A stretch of DNA of 64,000 nucleotides from Clostridium hydrogenum (GTDB lineage: Bacteria; Bacillota; Clostridia; Clostridiales; Clostridiaceae), in the NCBI RefSeq assembly GCF_021432385.1, contig NZ_JAEACT010000002.1, positions 372,001-436,000 of the forward strand. The letters run 5' to 3'. The notes under the pieces were generated by a model that did no database searches, was not told where the DNA came from, and saw only the letters and a program-made list of their open reading frames with translations. The first letter of the stretch is position 1. The number at the start of each line of letters is the position of its first letter. The position numbers and the translations under genes are program-made. Positions 36,158-43,555 of the stretch are shown piece by piece.

Positions 36158-37132
36158 TTACATTGTCCATTCAATAATAGCTGCTCCCCAGGTAAGTCCT
36201 CCACCGAAGCCAACAAGGATAATTTTATTTCCTTTTTTAAGCATACCTTTTTTATTCATTTCATCTAATGCAAGTGGTATTGTTGCACCTGAAGTATTTC
36301 CATAGTTATGTAAATTCACAAAGAATTTATCCATACTAATTTCTAATTTTTTAGCTACAAACTCTATTATTCTTATATTTGCCTGATGAGGCACAATATA
36401 ATCAATATCATCTATATCAATTTTTGAAGCTTCCAAAACATTTTTAATGGAATTATCCATTGCCTTTACAGCAAACTTAAAAACCTCTCTACCATTCATT
36501 GATATTTTACTTTCAATTTTGGCGATTTCAGCAGCAAAAGGATTTCCAACTTCTACTGCAGGACAGTACAAAAACTTTGAATTCACACCATCTGAACCCA
36601 TATAAGCTTTTATTATTCCATTTGAACCTTCTCTAAGCACAACTGCACCCGCGCCATCTCCAAATAGCACGCAGGTAGTTCTATCTTCCCAATTCATTAT
36701 CTTTGACAATACTTCTGACCCTATTACAAGAGCTGTTTTATATTCTCCTGTTTTAATAAATTGAGTTGCTGTATTAAGCGCAAATATAAATCCTGTGCAT
36801 GCTGCACTTACATCAAAGCAAACTGCATTTTCTGCACCAATGATTGCCTGCACAAGGCATGCTGTAGATGGTGTAAATGCATCTGGACTTGTAGTTGCCA
36901 CTATTACAAGATCGATATCTTTAGCCTCAAGCTTTGCATTTTCAATAGCTCTTAATCCAGCCTTGGCTGCAAGTTCTGATGTATTTTCTTTTAAAGATAT
37001 TCTTCTTTCTTTTATTCCCGATCTTGATGATATCCATTCATCACTCGTTTCAACTATTTTTGAAAGTTCATCGTTTGTAACAATTCTATCTGGAACATAG
37101 CTTCCTGTTCCTATAATTTCAACATTTTTCAC
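36158..37132 (-). CDS. fabH: 3-oxoacyl-ACP synthase III
   Basis: A 324-residue initiating condensing enzyme joining acetyl-CoA (or a branched/short acyl-CoA) to malonyl-ACP. The catalytic Cys is in 'VSAACTGFIFALNTATQF' (about 112), the His in 'YIVPHQANIRIIEFV' (about 250) and the Asn in 'NLHNYGNTSGATIPLA' (about 280). I choose the GTG start at 37132 (AAGGG upstream, family-normal length); the frame is open 18 codons further, which would overlap the regulator gene. It directly follows the MarR-type regulator. Confidence 0.94.
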   Translation of the reverse strand: MKNVEIIGTGSYVPDRIVTNDELSKIVETSDEWISSRSGIKERRISLKENTSELAAKAGLRAIENAKLEAKDIDLVIVATTSPDAFTPSTACLVQAIIGAENAVCFDVSAACTGFIFALNTATQFIKTGEYKTALVIGSEVLSKIMNWEDRTTCVLFGDGAGAVVLREGSNGIIKAYMGSDGVNSKFLYCPAVEVGNPFAAEIAKIESKISMNGREVFKFAVKAMDNSIKNVLEASKIDIDDIDYIVPHQANIRIIEFVAKKLEISMDKFFVNLHNYGNTSGATIPLALDEMNKKGMLKKGNKIILVGFGGGLTWGAAIIEWTM

Positions 37133-37136
37133 TTTA

Positions 37137-37601
37137 TCAGCCCTTTTTACAATTCTTAATATTGTACCTTGACTTAAAAAATTCATTTAGCTTTTCTAGC
37201 GCAGAAGTAAGAATTCCTTCCTCTTCTGGATTAAGTCCTTCTACCGTAGCTTTAACCATATCAGAATGAAACTTTTTATGAACTCTAAAAGCTAATTTTC
37301 CCTTTTTAGTTAATGCAATTTTAACAACCCGCCTATCCTGTTCTGATCTTTGCCTTTGAACATATCCCTTTTTAACAAGATTACTTATGGCAATTGTAAG
37401 TGTACCAACTGTTATTGATAAATCATTTGCCACTTCAGACATAGTTCTCGGAACATACATGCCTATAGCTTCTATGGTATGCATTTCGGTGATAGACATG
37501 TCTTTAAAAACGCCTTCTTTAAGTGCTGTTTGTTCAATGACTAAAATATCATTAAAACTTTCCACTAATAGCTCATTAATAACATTAATTGTTCTATTCA
37601 T
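37137..37601 (-). CDS. fabT: MarR-family repressor of fatty acid synthesis (FabT-like)
   Basis: A 154-residue winged-helix MarR protein with the recognition region 'SEVANDLSITVGTLTIAIS' (about 55-73) and wing 'QRQRSEQDRRVVKIALT' (about 85). It is the first gene of the fab operon. In streptococci and relatives the MarR protein in this place, FabT, represses the fab genes with acyl-ACP as co-repressor. Its operators have the form TTTGATTATCAAA, which is exactly what lies twice downstream of the -10 here. The start at 37601 follows GGTGGT. Identity as FabT is based on context plus operator; acyl-ACP response is inference. Confidence 0.85.
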   Translation of the reverse strand: MNRTINVINELLVESFNDILVIEQTALKEGVFKDMSITEMHTIEAIGMYVPRTMSEVANDLSITVGTLTIAISNLVKKGYVQRQRSEQDRRVVKIALTKKGKLAFRVHKKFHSDMVKATVEGLNPEEEGILTSALEKLNEFFKSRYNIKNCKKG

Positions 37602-37620
37602 ATTTACCACCATTTTTTAT

Positions 37621-37677
37621 TTTGATTGTCAAATAATTTGATAATCAAAGTATATATTAGTTATTAATTTTTGTCAA
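37621..37677 (-). promoter_or_regulatory. fab operon promoter with two FabT operators
   Basis: The reverse strand has TTGACA (37672-37677), 17 nt and TATACT (37649-37654), then two palindromes TTTGATAATCAAA (37637-37649) and TTTGATTGTCAAA (37621-37633), centres 16 bp apart. Operators covering the transcript start and leader mean repression; they lie 20-48 bp before the fabT start, so the regulator controls itself and the operon. Confidence 0.85.
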
Positions 37678-37707
37678 TAAATTTATAAATATCCAAGTCT
37701 CTGTATA

Positions 37708-38781
37708 TTAAAGTGATTTCTCAGCCTCATTTACAAGTTCATCCATAAGTTCTGAAACCTTAACAATTTTGTTTATTTTATAAGATTTAGCTCCTGTAAA
37801 TACAAGTGCTTCATCAATATCCCCTTTTACTGCATTTATAAGTGCTTTTGATATGCAATATGGGGTACTCTTAGGATTACATGGCTTTAAGCAATTGTAG
37901 CACTTCTTAATTTCAACGCCACCATCATGAACACTTTTTATGAAAGCATTGTTTAAAGCTCTTCCTGGCATTCCAACTGGACTCTTAACTATTTTTATAT
38001 CCTCTTCCGTGCAATTAACAATCGCCATTTTATATTTAATATCAGCATCACATTCTTCTGTTGCTATAAATCTAGTTGCAATTTGAACACCTGCGGCTCC
38101 AAGCTTTATATATTTTGCAATTTCCACTCCATTAGAAATTCCTCCACCACATACAACCGGAATTTTCTTTCCGTACTTTTCTTCAAATGGTTTTACAGCC
38201 TTAATAACCTCAACAAGTATGTCACTAAGTTCTCTTTTCTTTTCTGTTTCTAATTCTTCTGGTTTAAAGCCTAAATGGCCTCCAGCTTCTGGTCCTTCAA
38301 CAACTACTAAGTCTGGTATTCTTCCATGATGCTTATCCCAAAGTTTACATATTACAGATGCTGCTTTACCTGATGATGCTATAGGTGCAATTTTTGTATT
38401 ACTACCCTCAACAAGTTTTGGCAATACAGTTGGAAGACCTGCACCAGATACTATAATATCTATTTTCTCTTCTACGGCTGCATGTACAAGTTCATCATAA
38501 TGATTTAAAGCAACCATAAGATTTACCGCAATAACTCCATTAGGACTAAGTTCTCTTGCCTTTCGTATATGTTTTTTTAATGCTCTTATATTCGCATTTA
38601 ATGTATTCGTCTCAAAATCAGGCTCATCAAAACCAATTTGAACCCCTGATATAGTTCCTATTCCTCCAGCGTTTGCTACTGCAGCAGCTAAGTTAGAACG
38701 TGAAATTCCAACTCCCATTCCTCCTTGAATTATAGGCACTTCAGCTTTTAACTCTCCAATTACTAAAGGGGGTAACTTCAT
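37708..38781 (-). CDS. FabK-like flavoprotein / nitronate monooxygenase family
   Basis: A 357-residue FMN TIM-barrel protein: 'VPIIQGGMGVGISRSNLA' (about 14), 'VVEGPEAGGHLGF' (about 157), 'PVVCGGGISNGVEIAKYI' (about 207) and 'GVQIATRFIATEECDA' (about 228). A cysteine-rich segment 'KCYNCLKPCNPKSTPYC' (about 296) is typical of the longer nitronate monooxygenase branch. It may oxidise nitronates or act as a second enoyl-ACP reductase. The second possibility is supported by its own promoter, which has the same twin FabT-type operators as the fab operon. The start follows GGAGAGG. Confidence 0.82.
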   Translation of the reverse strand: MKLPPLVIGELKAEVPIIQGGMGVGISRSNLAAAVANAGGIGTISGVQIGFDEPDFETNTLNANIRALKKHIRKARELSPNGVIAVNLMVALNHYDELVHAAVEEKIDIIVSGAGLPTVLPKLVEGSNTKIAPIASSGKAASVICKLWDKHHGRIPDLVVVEGPEAGGHLGFKPEELETEKKRELSDILVEVIKAVKPFEEKYGKKIPVVCGGGISNGVEIAKYIKLGAAGVQIATRFIATEECDADIKYKMAIVNCTEEDIKIVKSPVGMPGRALNNAFIKSVHDGGVEIKKCYNCLKPCNPKSTPYCISKALINAVKGDIDEALVFTGAKSYKINKIVKVSELMDELVNEAEKSL

Positions 38782-38806
38782 TTTAACCTCTCCTCTTTTA
38801 CAATAT

Positions 38807-38863
38807 ATTGATTATCAAATATTTTGATAATCAAAGTATATACAAAAAGAATATTAGTGTCAA
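38807..38863 (-). promoter_or_regulatory. Second promoter with twin FabT-type operators
   Basis: The reverse strand has TTGACA (38858-38863), 17 nt and TATACT (38835-38840), then TTTGATAATCAAA (38823-38835) and a one-mismatch copy centred at 38813. Spacing between operator centres (16 bp) and their place relative to the -10 equal those before fabT. Confidence 0.82.
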
Positions 38864-38901
38864 CTAATATTCTTCACAAAATATATTAAAAATATGTTAA
38901 T

Positions 38902-39101
38902 GCAGAGTACGGAGTACAGATGACAGAGTACAGTGAAGGATGATTCACCCTCCTCACGTCGTGTAAATCTTTAAACTTATAAAAAATAATAATGTTCAGC
39001 TTCGCTGAATGAATTAATTTTCATCTGATAAATTCCAAAATTTTCTGTGGCAACAGAAAATTAACCTTCTCTGTACTTTGTACTCTGTACTCTGTACTTT
39101 G
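38902..39101. repeat. Heptamer-ended palindrome H2 (GAGTACA flavour)
   Basis: The left end holds the units AGAGTAC, GGAGTAC, AGATGAC, AGAGTAC, then AGTGAAGGATGATT; the right end is the complementary series (TCTGTAC, TTTGTAC). Inside are GATTCAC / GTGTAAATC, a TTCAGC-TTC-GCTGAA hairpin and ATTTTCTGT / ACAGAAAAT. It reaches to 2 bp from the stop codon of the HAD hydrolase gene. Confidence 0.85.
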
Positions 39102-39102
39102 A

Positions 39103-39708
39103 TTAAATTGCCACTCCAATTTCCCCAAGTTCTTTTTCCATATTTTTCGCACCATTAAACACAACACCATGAAGTCCAATTTTTTTTGCCGCCTCAATAT
39201 TTTGGGGTGTATCGTCTATAAATACACTCTCCTCTACTTTCAAATTATACTTGTCTATTAAAGACTTATATATTGCCGCATCTGGTTTTATAAGTTTAAC
39301 TCTATATGATATAATTTCTCCATCTACATTTTTTATAAAATCGTACTTACTACTTATAAGTTCAAAAGCCTTTAAATGATAATTTGAAAGCAAATATATC
39401 TTGTACCCTTTTTCCTTAAGCTTTCTCAAAAATTCAGAAGTTCCCTCCACCGGTATATGCATTTCACACCAAGTTTCCATAACCTCTTTTATTTGCTTTT
39501 CATGTTTAGGATCTCTACTGCAATATATATCAATAGCTTCTTCATCTGTGATTGTTCCTCTATCAAGTTCAATCCACTCTTTACTTAAAAAGATATTTTT
39601 ATATAAAGAATCCACTAATTCCTCATCATCAAACTTACTTTTTAAGAATTCTACTGGCGTAAACTTTAAAAGAACATTTCCAATATCAAAAATTACATTT
39701 TTAATCAA
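39103..39708 (-). CDS. HAD-superfamily hydrolase (phosphoglycolate phosphatase/epoxide hydrolase-like)
   Basis: A ~201-residue HAD hydrolase: motif I 'VIFDIGNVLLKFTPVEFL' with the nucleophile Asp, motif II Ser in 'IYLLSNYHLKAF' (about 110), motif III Lys in 'LIKPDAAIYKSL' (about 146) and motif IV 'SVFIDDTPQNIEAA' (about 167). The start is TTG at 39708 (AGGGGTG upstream). The reading frame continues 24 codons further into the adjacent heptamer palindrome, giving a spurious cysteine-rich extension that should not be annotated. Substrate unknown. Confidence 0.85.
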   Translation of the reverse strand: MIKNVIFDIGNVLLKFTPVEFLKSKFDDEELVDSLYKNIFLSKEWIELDRGTITDEEAIDIYCSRDPKHEKQIKEVMETWCEMHIPVEGTSEFLRKLKEKGYKIYLLSNYHLKAFELISSKYDFIKNVDGEIISYRVKLIKPDAAIYKSLIDKYNLKVEESVFIDDTPQNIEAAKKIGLHGVVFNGAKNMEKELGEIGVAI

Positions 39709-39724
39709 AATAACACCCCTTATT

Positions 39725-39925
39725 TCAAAGTACAAAGTACAAAGTATAAAATACAATGAAGGATGATTTATCTTACTCACGTCAGATAAATCTTTAAACT
39801 TATAAAAAACAATGATGTTCAGCTTCGCTGAACGAATTAATTTTCACCTCATAAGTTCTAAAATTTTCTGTGACAACAGAAAATTAACCTTCTCTGTACT
39901 CTGTACTTTGTACTTTGTACTCTGC
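39725..39925. repeat. Heptamer-ended palindrome H3 (GAGTACA flavour)
   Basis: The left end is AAAGTAC repeated with variants, then AATGAAGGATGATTT; the right end is TCTGTAC, TCTGTAC, TTTGTAC, TTTGTAC, TCTGC. Inside are GATTTATCT / AGATAAATC, the TTCAGC-TTC-GCTGAA hairpin and ATTTTCTGT / ACAGAAAAT. It is very similar to H2, 0.8 kb away, and ends 3 bp from the DAHP synthase stop codon. H2 and H3 bracket the HAD gene as direct copies. Confidence 0.85.
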
Positions 39926-39927
39926 TT

Positions 39928-40956
39928 CTACAAGTTTTCTGCTATAAAATAAATCAACTTTTCGCTGTCTTCCCAACCAATGCAAGGATCTGTAATTGAT
40001 TTTCCAAAAACATTTTCTCCTATTTCTTGTCTTCCACCAACAATATAGCTTTCAATCATTAAGCCCTTAACCATATCTTTTAAATCTGAATTATAATTTC
40101 TGCTCATAAGTATTTCTCTCGCAATTCTTGGCTGCTCATTATGCTTTTTCATAGAATTTGCATGATTACAGTCTACAATTATTGACGGATTAACAAGTTG
40201 CATTTCTTTATAAGCCTTAGCAAGTTCTACTAAATTTTCATAGTGATAATTAGGAATACTTCTTCCATCAGAGTCAACTGCTCCTCTTAATATAGCATGA
40301 GCTAATGGATTTCCTTCACTTTTAACTTCCCAGTTATTATATATAAATTCATGGCTTAACTGTGCGGCTTTAATTGAGTTAAGCATTACTGAAATATCTC
40401 CACAAGTAGGGTTTTTCATGCCAACTGGTATATCTATACCACTTGCTGTAAGTCTGTGCTGCTGATTCTCTACAGAACGTGCTCCTACAGCAACATATCC
40501 TAATACATCAGATAAGTATGCATGGTTTTCAGGATACAGCATTTCATCTGCTGCCGGCATATGAAAGTTTGTAAGTGCTTTTATATGCAAATTTCTTATA
40601 GCCCTAATCCCTTCTGATAAATCTGGTGCCTTGCTTGGATCAGGTTGTGACATCATCCCCTTATATCCTTCTCCTGTAGTTCTTGGTTTGTTTGTATAAA
40701 TTCTTGGAACTATTATAATTTTATCTTGAACTTTTTCTTGAACTTTTGCAAGTCTCTCTATATACTCACAAACTGAATCTTCATTATCTGCGGAGCAAGG
40801 TCCTATAATTAATACAAATTTATCGTTTTTCCCCTCAAAAACCTCTTTAAGCTCCTGAGTTTTAACTTTTCTGACCTCTGCTGCTTCCTTTGATACAGGA
40901 ATACTTTCTCTTATCTCTTGCGGTATCGGTAACTTCTTCTCAAATTTTAAATTCAT
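39928..40956 (-). CDS. aroF: 3-deoxy-7-phosphoheptulonate synthase, class I
   Basis: A 342-residue DAHP synthase of the AroF/G/H type that condenses PEP and erythrose 4-phosphate, the first step to aromatic amino acids. Seen are 'VLIIGPCSADNEDSV' (about 53), 'IVPRIYTNKPRTTGEGYKGM' (about 86), 'AVGARSVENQQHRLTASG' (about 150) and 'PSIIVDCNHANSMKKH' (about 255, metal ligands). The start at 40956 follows GGAGG; an ATG five codons upstream contains that site. Which of aroF/G/H naming applies, and the feedback inhibitor, cannot be told. No other aromatic genes are nearby. Confidence 0.92.
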   Translation of the reverse strand: MNLKFEKKLPIPQEIRESIPVSKEAAEVRKVKTQELKEVFEGKNDKFVLIIGPCSADNEDSVCEYIERLAKVQEKVQDKIIIVPRIYTNKPRTTGEGYKGMMSQPDPSKAPDLSEGIRAIRNLHIKALTNFHMPAADEMLYPENHAYLSDVLGYVAVGARSVENQQHRLTASGIDIPVGMKNPTCGDISVMLNSIKAAQLSHEFIYNNWEVKSEGNPLAHAILRGAVDSDGRSIPNYHYENLVELAKAYKEMQLVNPSIIVDCNHANSMKKHNEQPRIAREILMSRNYNSDLKDMVKGLMIESYIVGGRQEIGENVFGKSITDPCIGWEDSEKLIYFIAENL

Positions 40957-41049
40957 GTGAATAGCCTCCATTGCTTCAAATTTTAAGTTTCTTTAAAGAT
41001 AAACACTTGAAACTTGAAAATTAATTTGTAATAAAATGCTGTCTTCTTA

Positions 41050-41098
41050 GCATTATAGTGCAAATTGATTTTGTTAGTTGAAATAGTTTATCTATACA
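41050..41098. repeat. Fragment of the outer-arm repeat family
   Basis: The reverse complement contains ATAAACTATTTCAACTA and AAAATCAATTTGCA, also found at 24723-24757. The 200-bp interval between the DAHP synthase and the next gene also holds ACTTGAAACTTGAAAATTAA-type sequence like the outer arms at 41.66 and 58.56 kb. No other feature is seen there. Confidence 0.45.
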
Positions 41099-41155
41099 CT
41101 AAATAATTTTTCCCCTTCTTTTTATAGTACATTATTTTTAGAAAATTTGCACGAA

Positions 41156-41638
41156 TTAATTTTTTAGCTTCTTCTTTAAAACTTCCTCTAAAGCCTTAAT
41201 TTGACTAGTTTTATATTCAATCATTTTACCCATTAATTCATACGTTACTTTGTGCATATTTCCTTCATCTTTTACAAGTCTTCCTTGAATATCGATATAT
41301 AATGAACATACATCCTTTTGAAAATCTATTAAATTCACAAAATATTCCCTAGCACTAGTAAATTCTAATGAATAAATTCTTTGATTAAATTGATTTACTA
41401 AAAAAGATATTCTGTCATAAGTTCTAAAATCAATTTCCTCAGCTTCATCATTATCAACCATACTCTTGAATTTTTCATAATGTTCAAGAGTTCCATATGC
41501 TTGTTTTAATATAACTTTAGATATTATCTTTATATAAGGTATATCTTCATTTTCCTTTTCTACTTTTTTATATGCTTCAATTCTTTTCCTCAAAATTCCA
41601 ATAGCTTTATCTATTATATCCACTACATTGTATCCCAT
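41156..41638 (-). CDS. Conserved helical protein of unknown function
   Basis: Not recognised. A 160-residue, soluble, all-helical, highly charged protein starting 'MGYNVVDIIDKAIGILRKR' and ending in a lysine-rich helix 'IKALEEVLKKKLKN'. There is no cysteine cluster, signal peptide or membrane segment. The helix-rich pattern with scattered Glu, His and Tyr is compatible with a four-helix bundle, but the metal-ligand spacing of ferritins is not evident. It has a good AAGGTGG ribosome site and ordinary codon use, so it is a real gene. It is flanked by repeats on both sides and is probably monocistronic. Confidence 0.7.
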   Translation of the reverse strand: MGYNVVDIIDKAIGILRKRIEAYKKVEKENEDIPYIKIISKVILKQAYGTLEHYEKFKSMVDNDEAEEIDFRTYDRISFLVNQFNQRIYSLEFTSAREYFVNLIDFQKDVCSLYIDIQGRLVKDEGNMHKVTYELMGKMIEYKTSQIKALEEVLKKKLKN

Positions 41639-41656
41639 GATAATACCACCTTACTT

Positions 41657-41983
41657 AGATATACTACTTGAAAATTGAAAATTGCAAATACCAAATGTAT
41701 CCTTATGCTAATATTTTCAATTCACAATTCACAGTTCACAATGAAGGATGATTTTTCTACGCAAGCGTAGAAAAATCTGAAAACTTATTTTTCATTGCTT
41801 ACTGAGCAGCACCATATATGGTGCTTGCGAAGCTGATAATATTTAAATTTAAGATTTACCTGAGAGAAGCGAAAGGTAAATCATCCTTAATTGTGAATTG
41901 TGCATCGTGAACTGTGAATTGAAAAATATTGCTGCCAGGATAAACTTGGAATTTGCAATTTTAATGTTCCAGATTGTATATCT
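41657..41983. repeat. Nested palindrome H4 (TTCACAA flavour) within outer arms
   Basis: The outer arms AGATATACTACTTGAAAATT / complement contain ATTGCAAATACCAAAT on the left and ATTTGCAATTTTAATG on the right. The inner element 41717-41923 has ends of AATTCAC units, then AATGAAGGATGATTT. Its hairpins are GATTTTTCTACGC / GCGTAGAAAAATC, CAGCACCATATATGGTGCTT and GATTTACCT / AGGTAAATC. It fills most of the space between the unknown gene and the ABC transporter. Confidence 0.8.
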
Positions 41984-42074
41984 ATATTAACGTTATAAAT
42001 ACAATCTTAATATATATTATTAGTTAACATAATGCAATGGAGAAAAAAAGGTAATTCATTTATTGCCCACCAAA

Positions 42075-42124
42075 AATAGCTATTCACTGAAATTTTAAAA
42101 AACCTCAGTAAACAGCTATAATTT
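42075..42124 (-). terminator. Probable terminator of the MacB-like ABC operon
   Basis: The reverse strand pairs ATAGCTGTTTACTGA with TCAGTGAATAGCTAT across a T-rich loop and continues with TTTTTGG. It is about 107 bp after the last ABC gene. The stem has one mismatch. Confidence 0.5.
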
Positions 42125-42230
42125 GCTTATATTTTAGGATATTTTATTGTAAATTAAAAATTAATATAACTTCATTTTCACCTCCTCCCAAAAGCTGGAG
42201 CTGCCTGCACTAAAAATTGTTTTAGTACAT

Positions 42231-43541
42231 TTACTCACATCTTAAAGAGTCTACTGGATTAAGTTTTGCAGCCTTTCCAGCTGGTACAAGTCCGGCTATC
42301 ATAGCTACAGCAACTGTAAATACTATAGTAAACACTACAGTTGAAATTCTAATATCAATTAAGTTCATACCCTTTTCAATTCCACCTATATTGTTTGCAA
42401 CTATAATCTTATTTGCAATTGCCCCTCCGACTATTGCAATTACAGCTCCTGAGGCTGCTCCTACAAATCCAAGACTGCCAGATTGAACTACAAACATGGT
42501 TCTTATATTTCCTCTTGAAGCGCCTTGAGCCTTCATTATTCCTATTGATTTTGTCTTTTCATATACCGCCATGGACATAGTATTAATAACTCCTATTGAT
42601 GCAACTAAAAGTACTACAACACCTGCCGCCATCAAAAGTACTTTAAATATTATAAGCACGGCATTCATTCTATCTGCATAACCTTCCTGTGATACTGTCA
42701 CATATCCCATTTTTTTTATTTCTTTATTTACTTTAGAAACACTATCCATTGATTTTGCTTCAACAGTTACACTATCATAACCTTTTGTGTTTATATAATC
42801 CTTTGAATTCATATAATATTCCTGAATTTTTGCAGCCATTTCATCAGCTGTAATAATCATATTCTCACCATCATTAAAACCTTTATTTACAACTCCAACT
42901 ACTTTTGCATTTATTACAAGAGGTTGTTTTTGCACTAATCCCTGCATTTTAGGAAGTTGAACTTTTATTTCTATAGTTTTTCCTATTACACTTTTATAAT
43001 TTTTTATTCCGATTTTATTTAAATATCCCTGTCCTACAAGAACAGAAGTATTATCTCCTTGTTTTATTTCACTTCCAGCAACTATATAGCTGTCTCCATA
43101 CTTTTTAAATTTTTTCTTATTTGTTTTAAGCTGATTTTTTTCTCCCTCCATAAACATATTAAAATTTAAATTATCACCTTTTATATTTACAGTTTTACCC
43201 GCCTTGCCATCTAACTTTGTATCTGTTACTGTTGTATTAATTGATGCTGTAACACCAGACACATCTTTTATGTCTTTAAACTTATTAAGAGCATCTTGGT
43301 CAATTTTTTTATCTTTTGTTTTGCCACTTCCCAAATCCTGCTGAGGCTTAACAGTTATATCTCTGAAGGTATCCATTTGTTTTATTTCATCATTAGTTAT
43401 AGTTTGAATTCCCTGTCCAAGTCCTGACATTGCTATTACAAGTATAGCTCCTATTGCTATACCAAAAGAGGTTAATGCTGTACGCAGTTTTCTTCTACTA
43501 AGATCACTAAAAGCCATTTTTACACTATCATTTAACTTCAT
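42231..43541 (-). CDS. MacB-like ABC transporter permease
   Basis: A 436-residue protein with one N-terminal membrane helix after 'LRTALTSFGIAIGAILVIA', a large extracytoplasmic MacB periplasmic-core domain (about 45-300), and a C-terminal FtsX domain with three helices (about 302-430) containing 'EKTKSIGIMKAQGASRGNI'. It is the third gene of an operon with an ATPase and a paralogous permease; the two permeases probably form a heterodimer. Such systems export peptides or antibiotics or mediate envelope stress resistance. Start with GGGGGG. Confidence 0.88.
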   Translation of the reverse strand: MKLNDSVKMAFSDLSRRKLRTALTSFGIAIGAILVIAMSGLGQGIQTITNDEIKQMDTFRDITVKPQQDLGSGKTKDKKIDQDALNKFKDIKDVSGVTASINTTVTDTKLDGKAGKTVNIKGDNLNFNMFMEGEKNQLKTNKKKFKKYGDSYIVAGSEIKQGDNTSVLVGQGYLNKIGIKNYKSVIGKTIEIKVQLPKMQGLVQKQPLVINAKVVGVVNKGFNDGENMIITADEMAAKIQEYYMNSKDYINTKGYDSVTVEAKSMDSVSKVNKEIKKMGYVTVSQEGYADRMNAVLIIFKVLLMAAGVVVLLVASIGVINTMSMAVYEKTKSIGIMKAQGASRGNIRTMFVVQSGSLGFVGAASGAVIAIVGGAIANKIIVANNIGGIEKGMNLIDIRISTVVFTIVFTVAVAMIAGLVPAGKAAKLNPVDSLRCE

Positions 43542-43555
43542 TTAATTTGCCCCCC

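Noticed and set aside
39709..39780. N-terminal extension of the HAD hydrolase frame (24 residues, Tyr/Leu/Cys-rich)
   Set aside because: It is the translation of the heptamer units of the adjacent palindrome and has no ribosome site; the TTG at 39708 follows AGGGGTG.
38902..39925. CRISPR array
   Set aside because: The short tandem units are 7 bp, imperfect, inverted at the two ends and without spacers; no cas genes are nearby.
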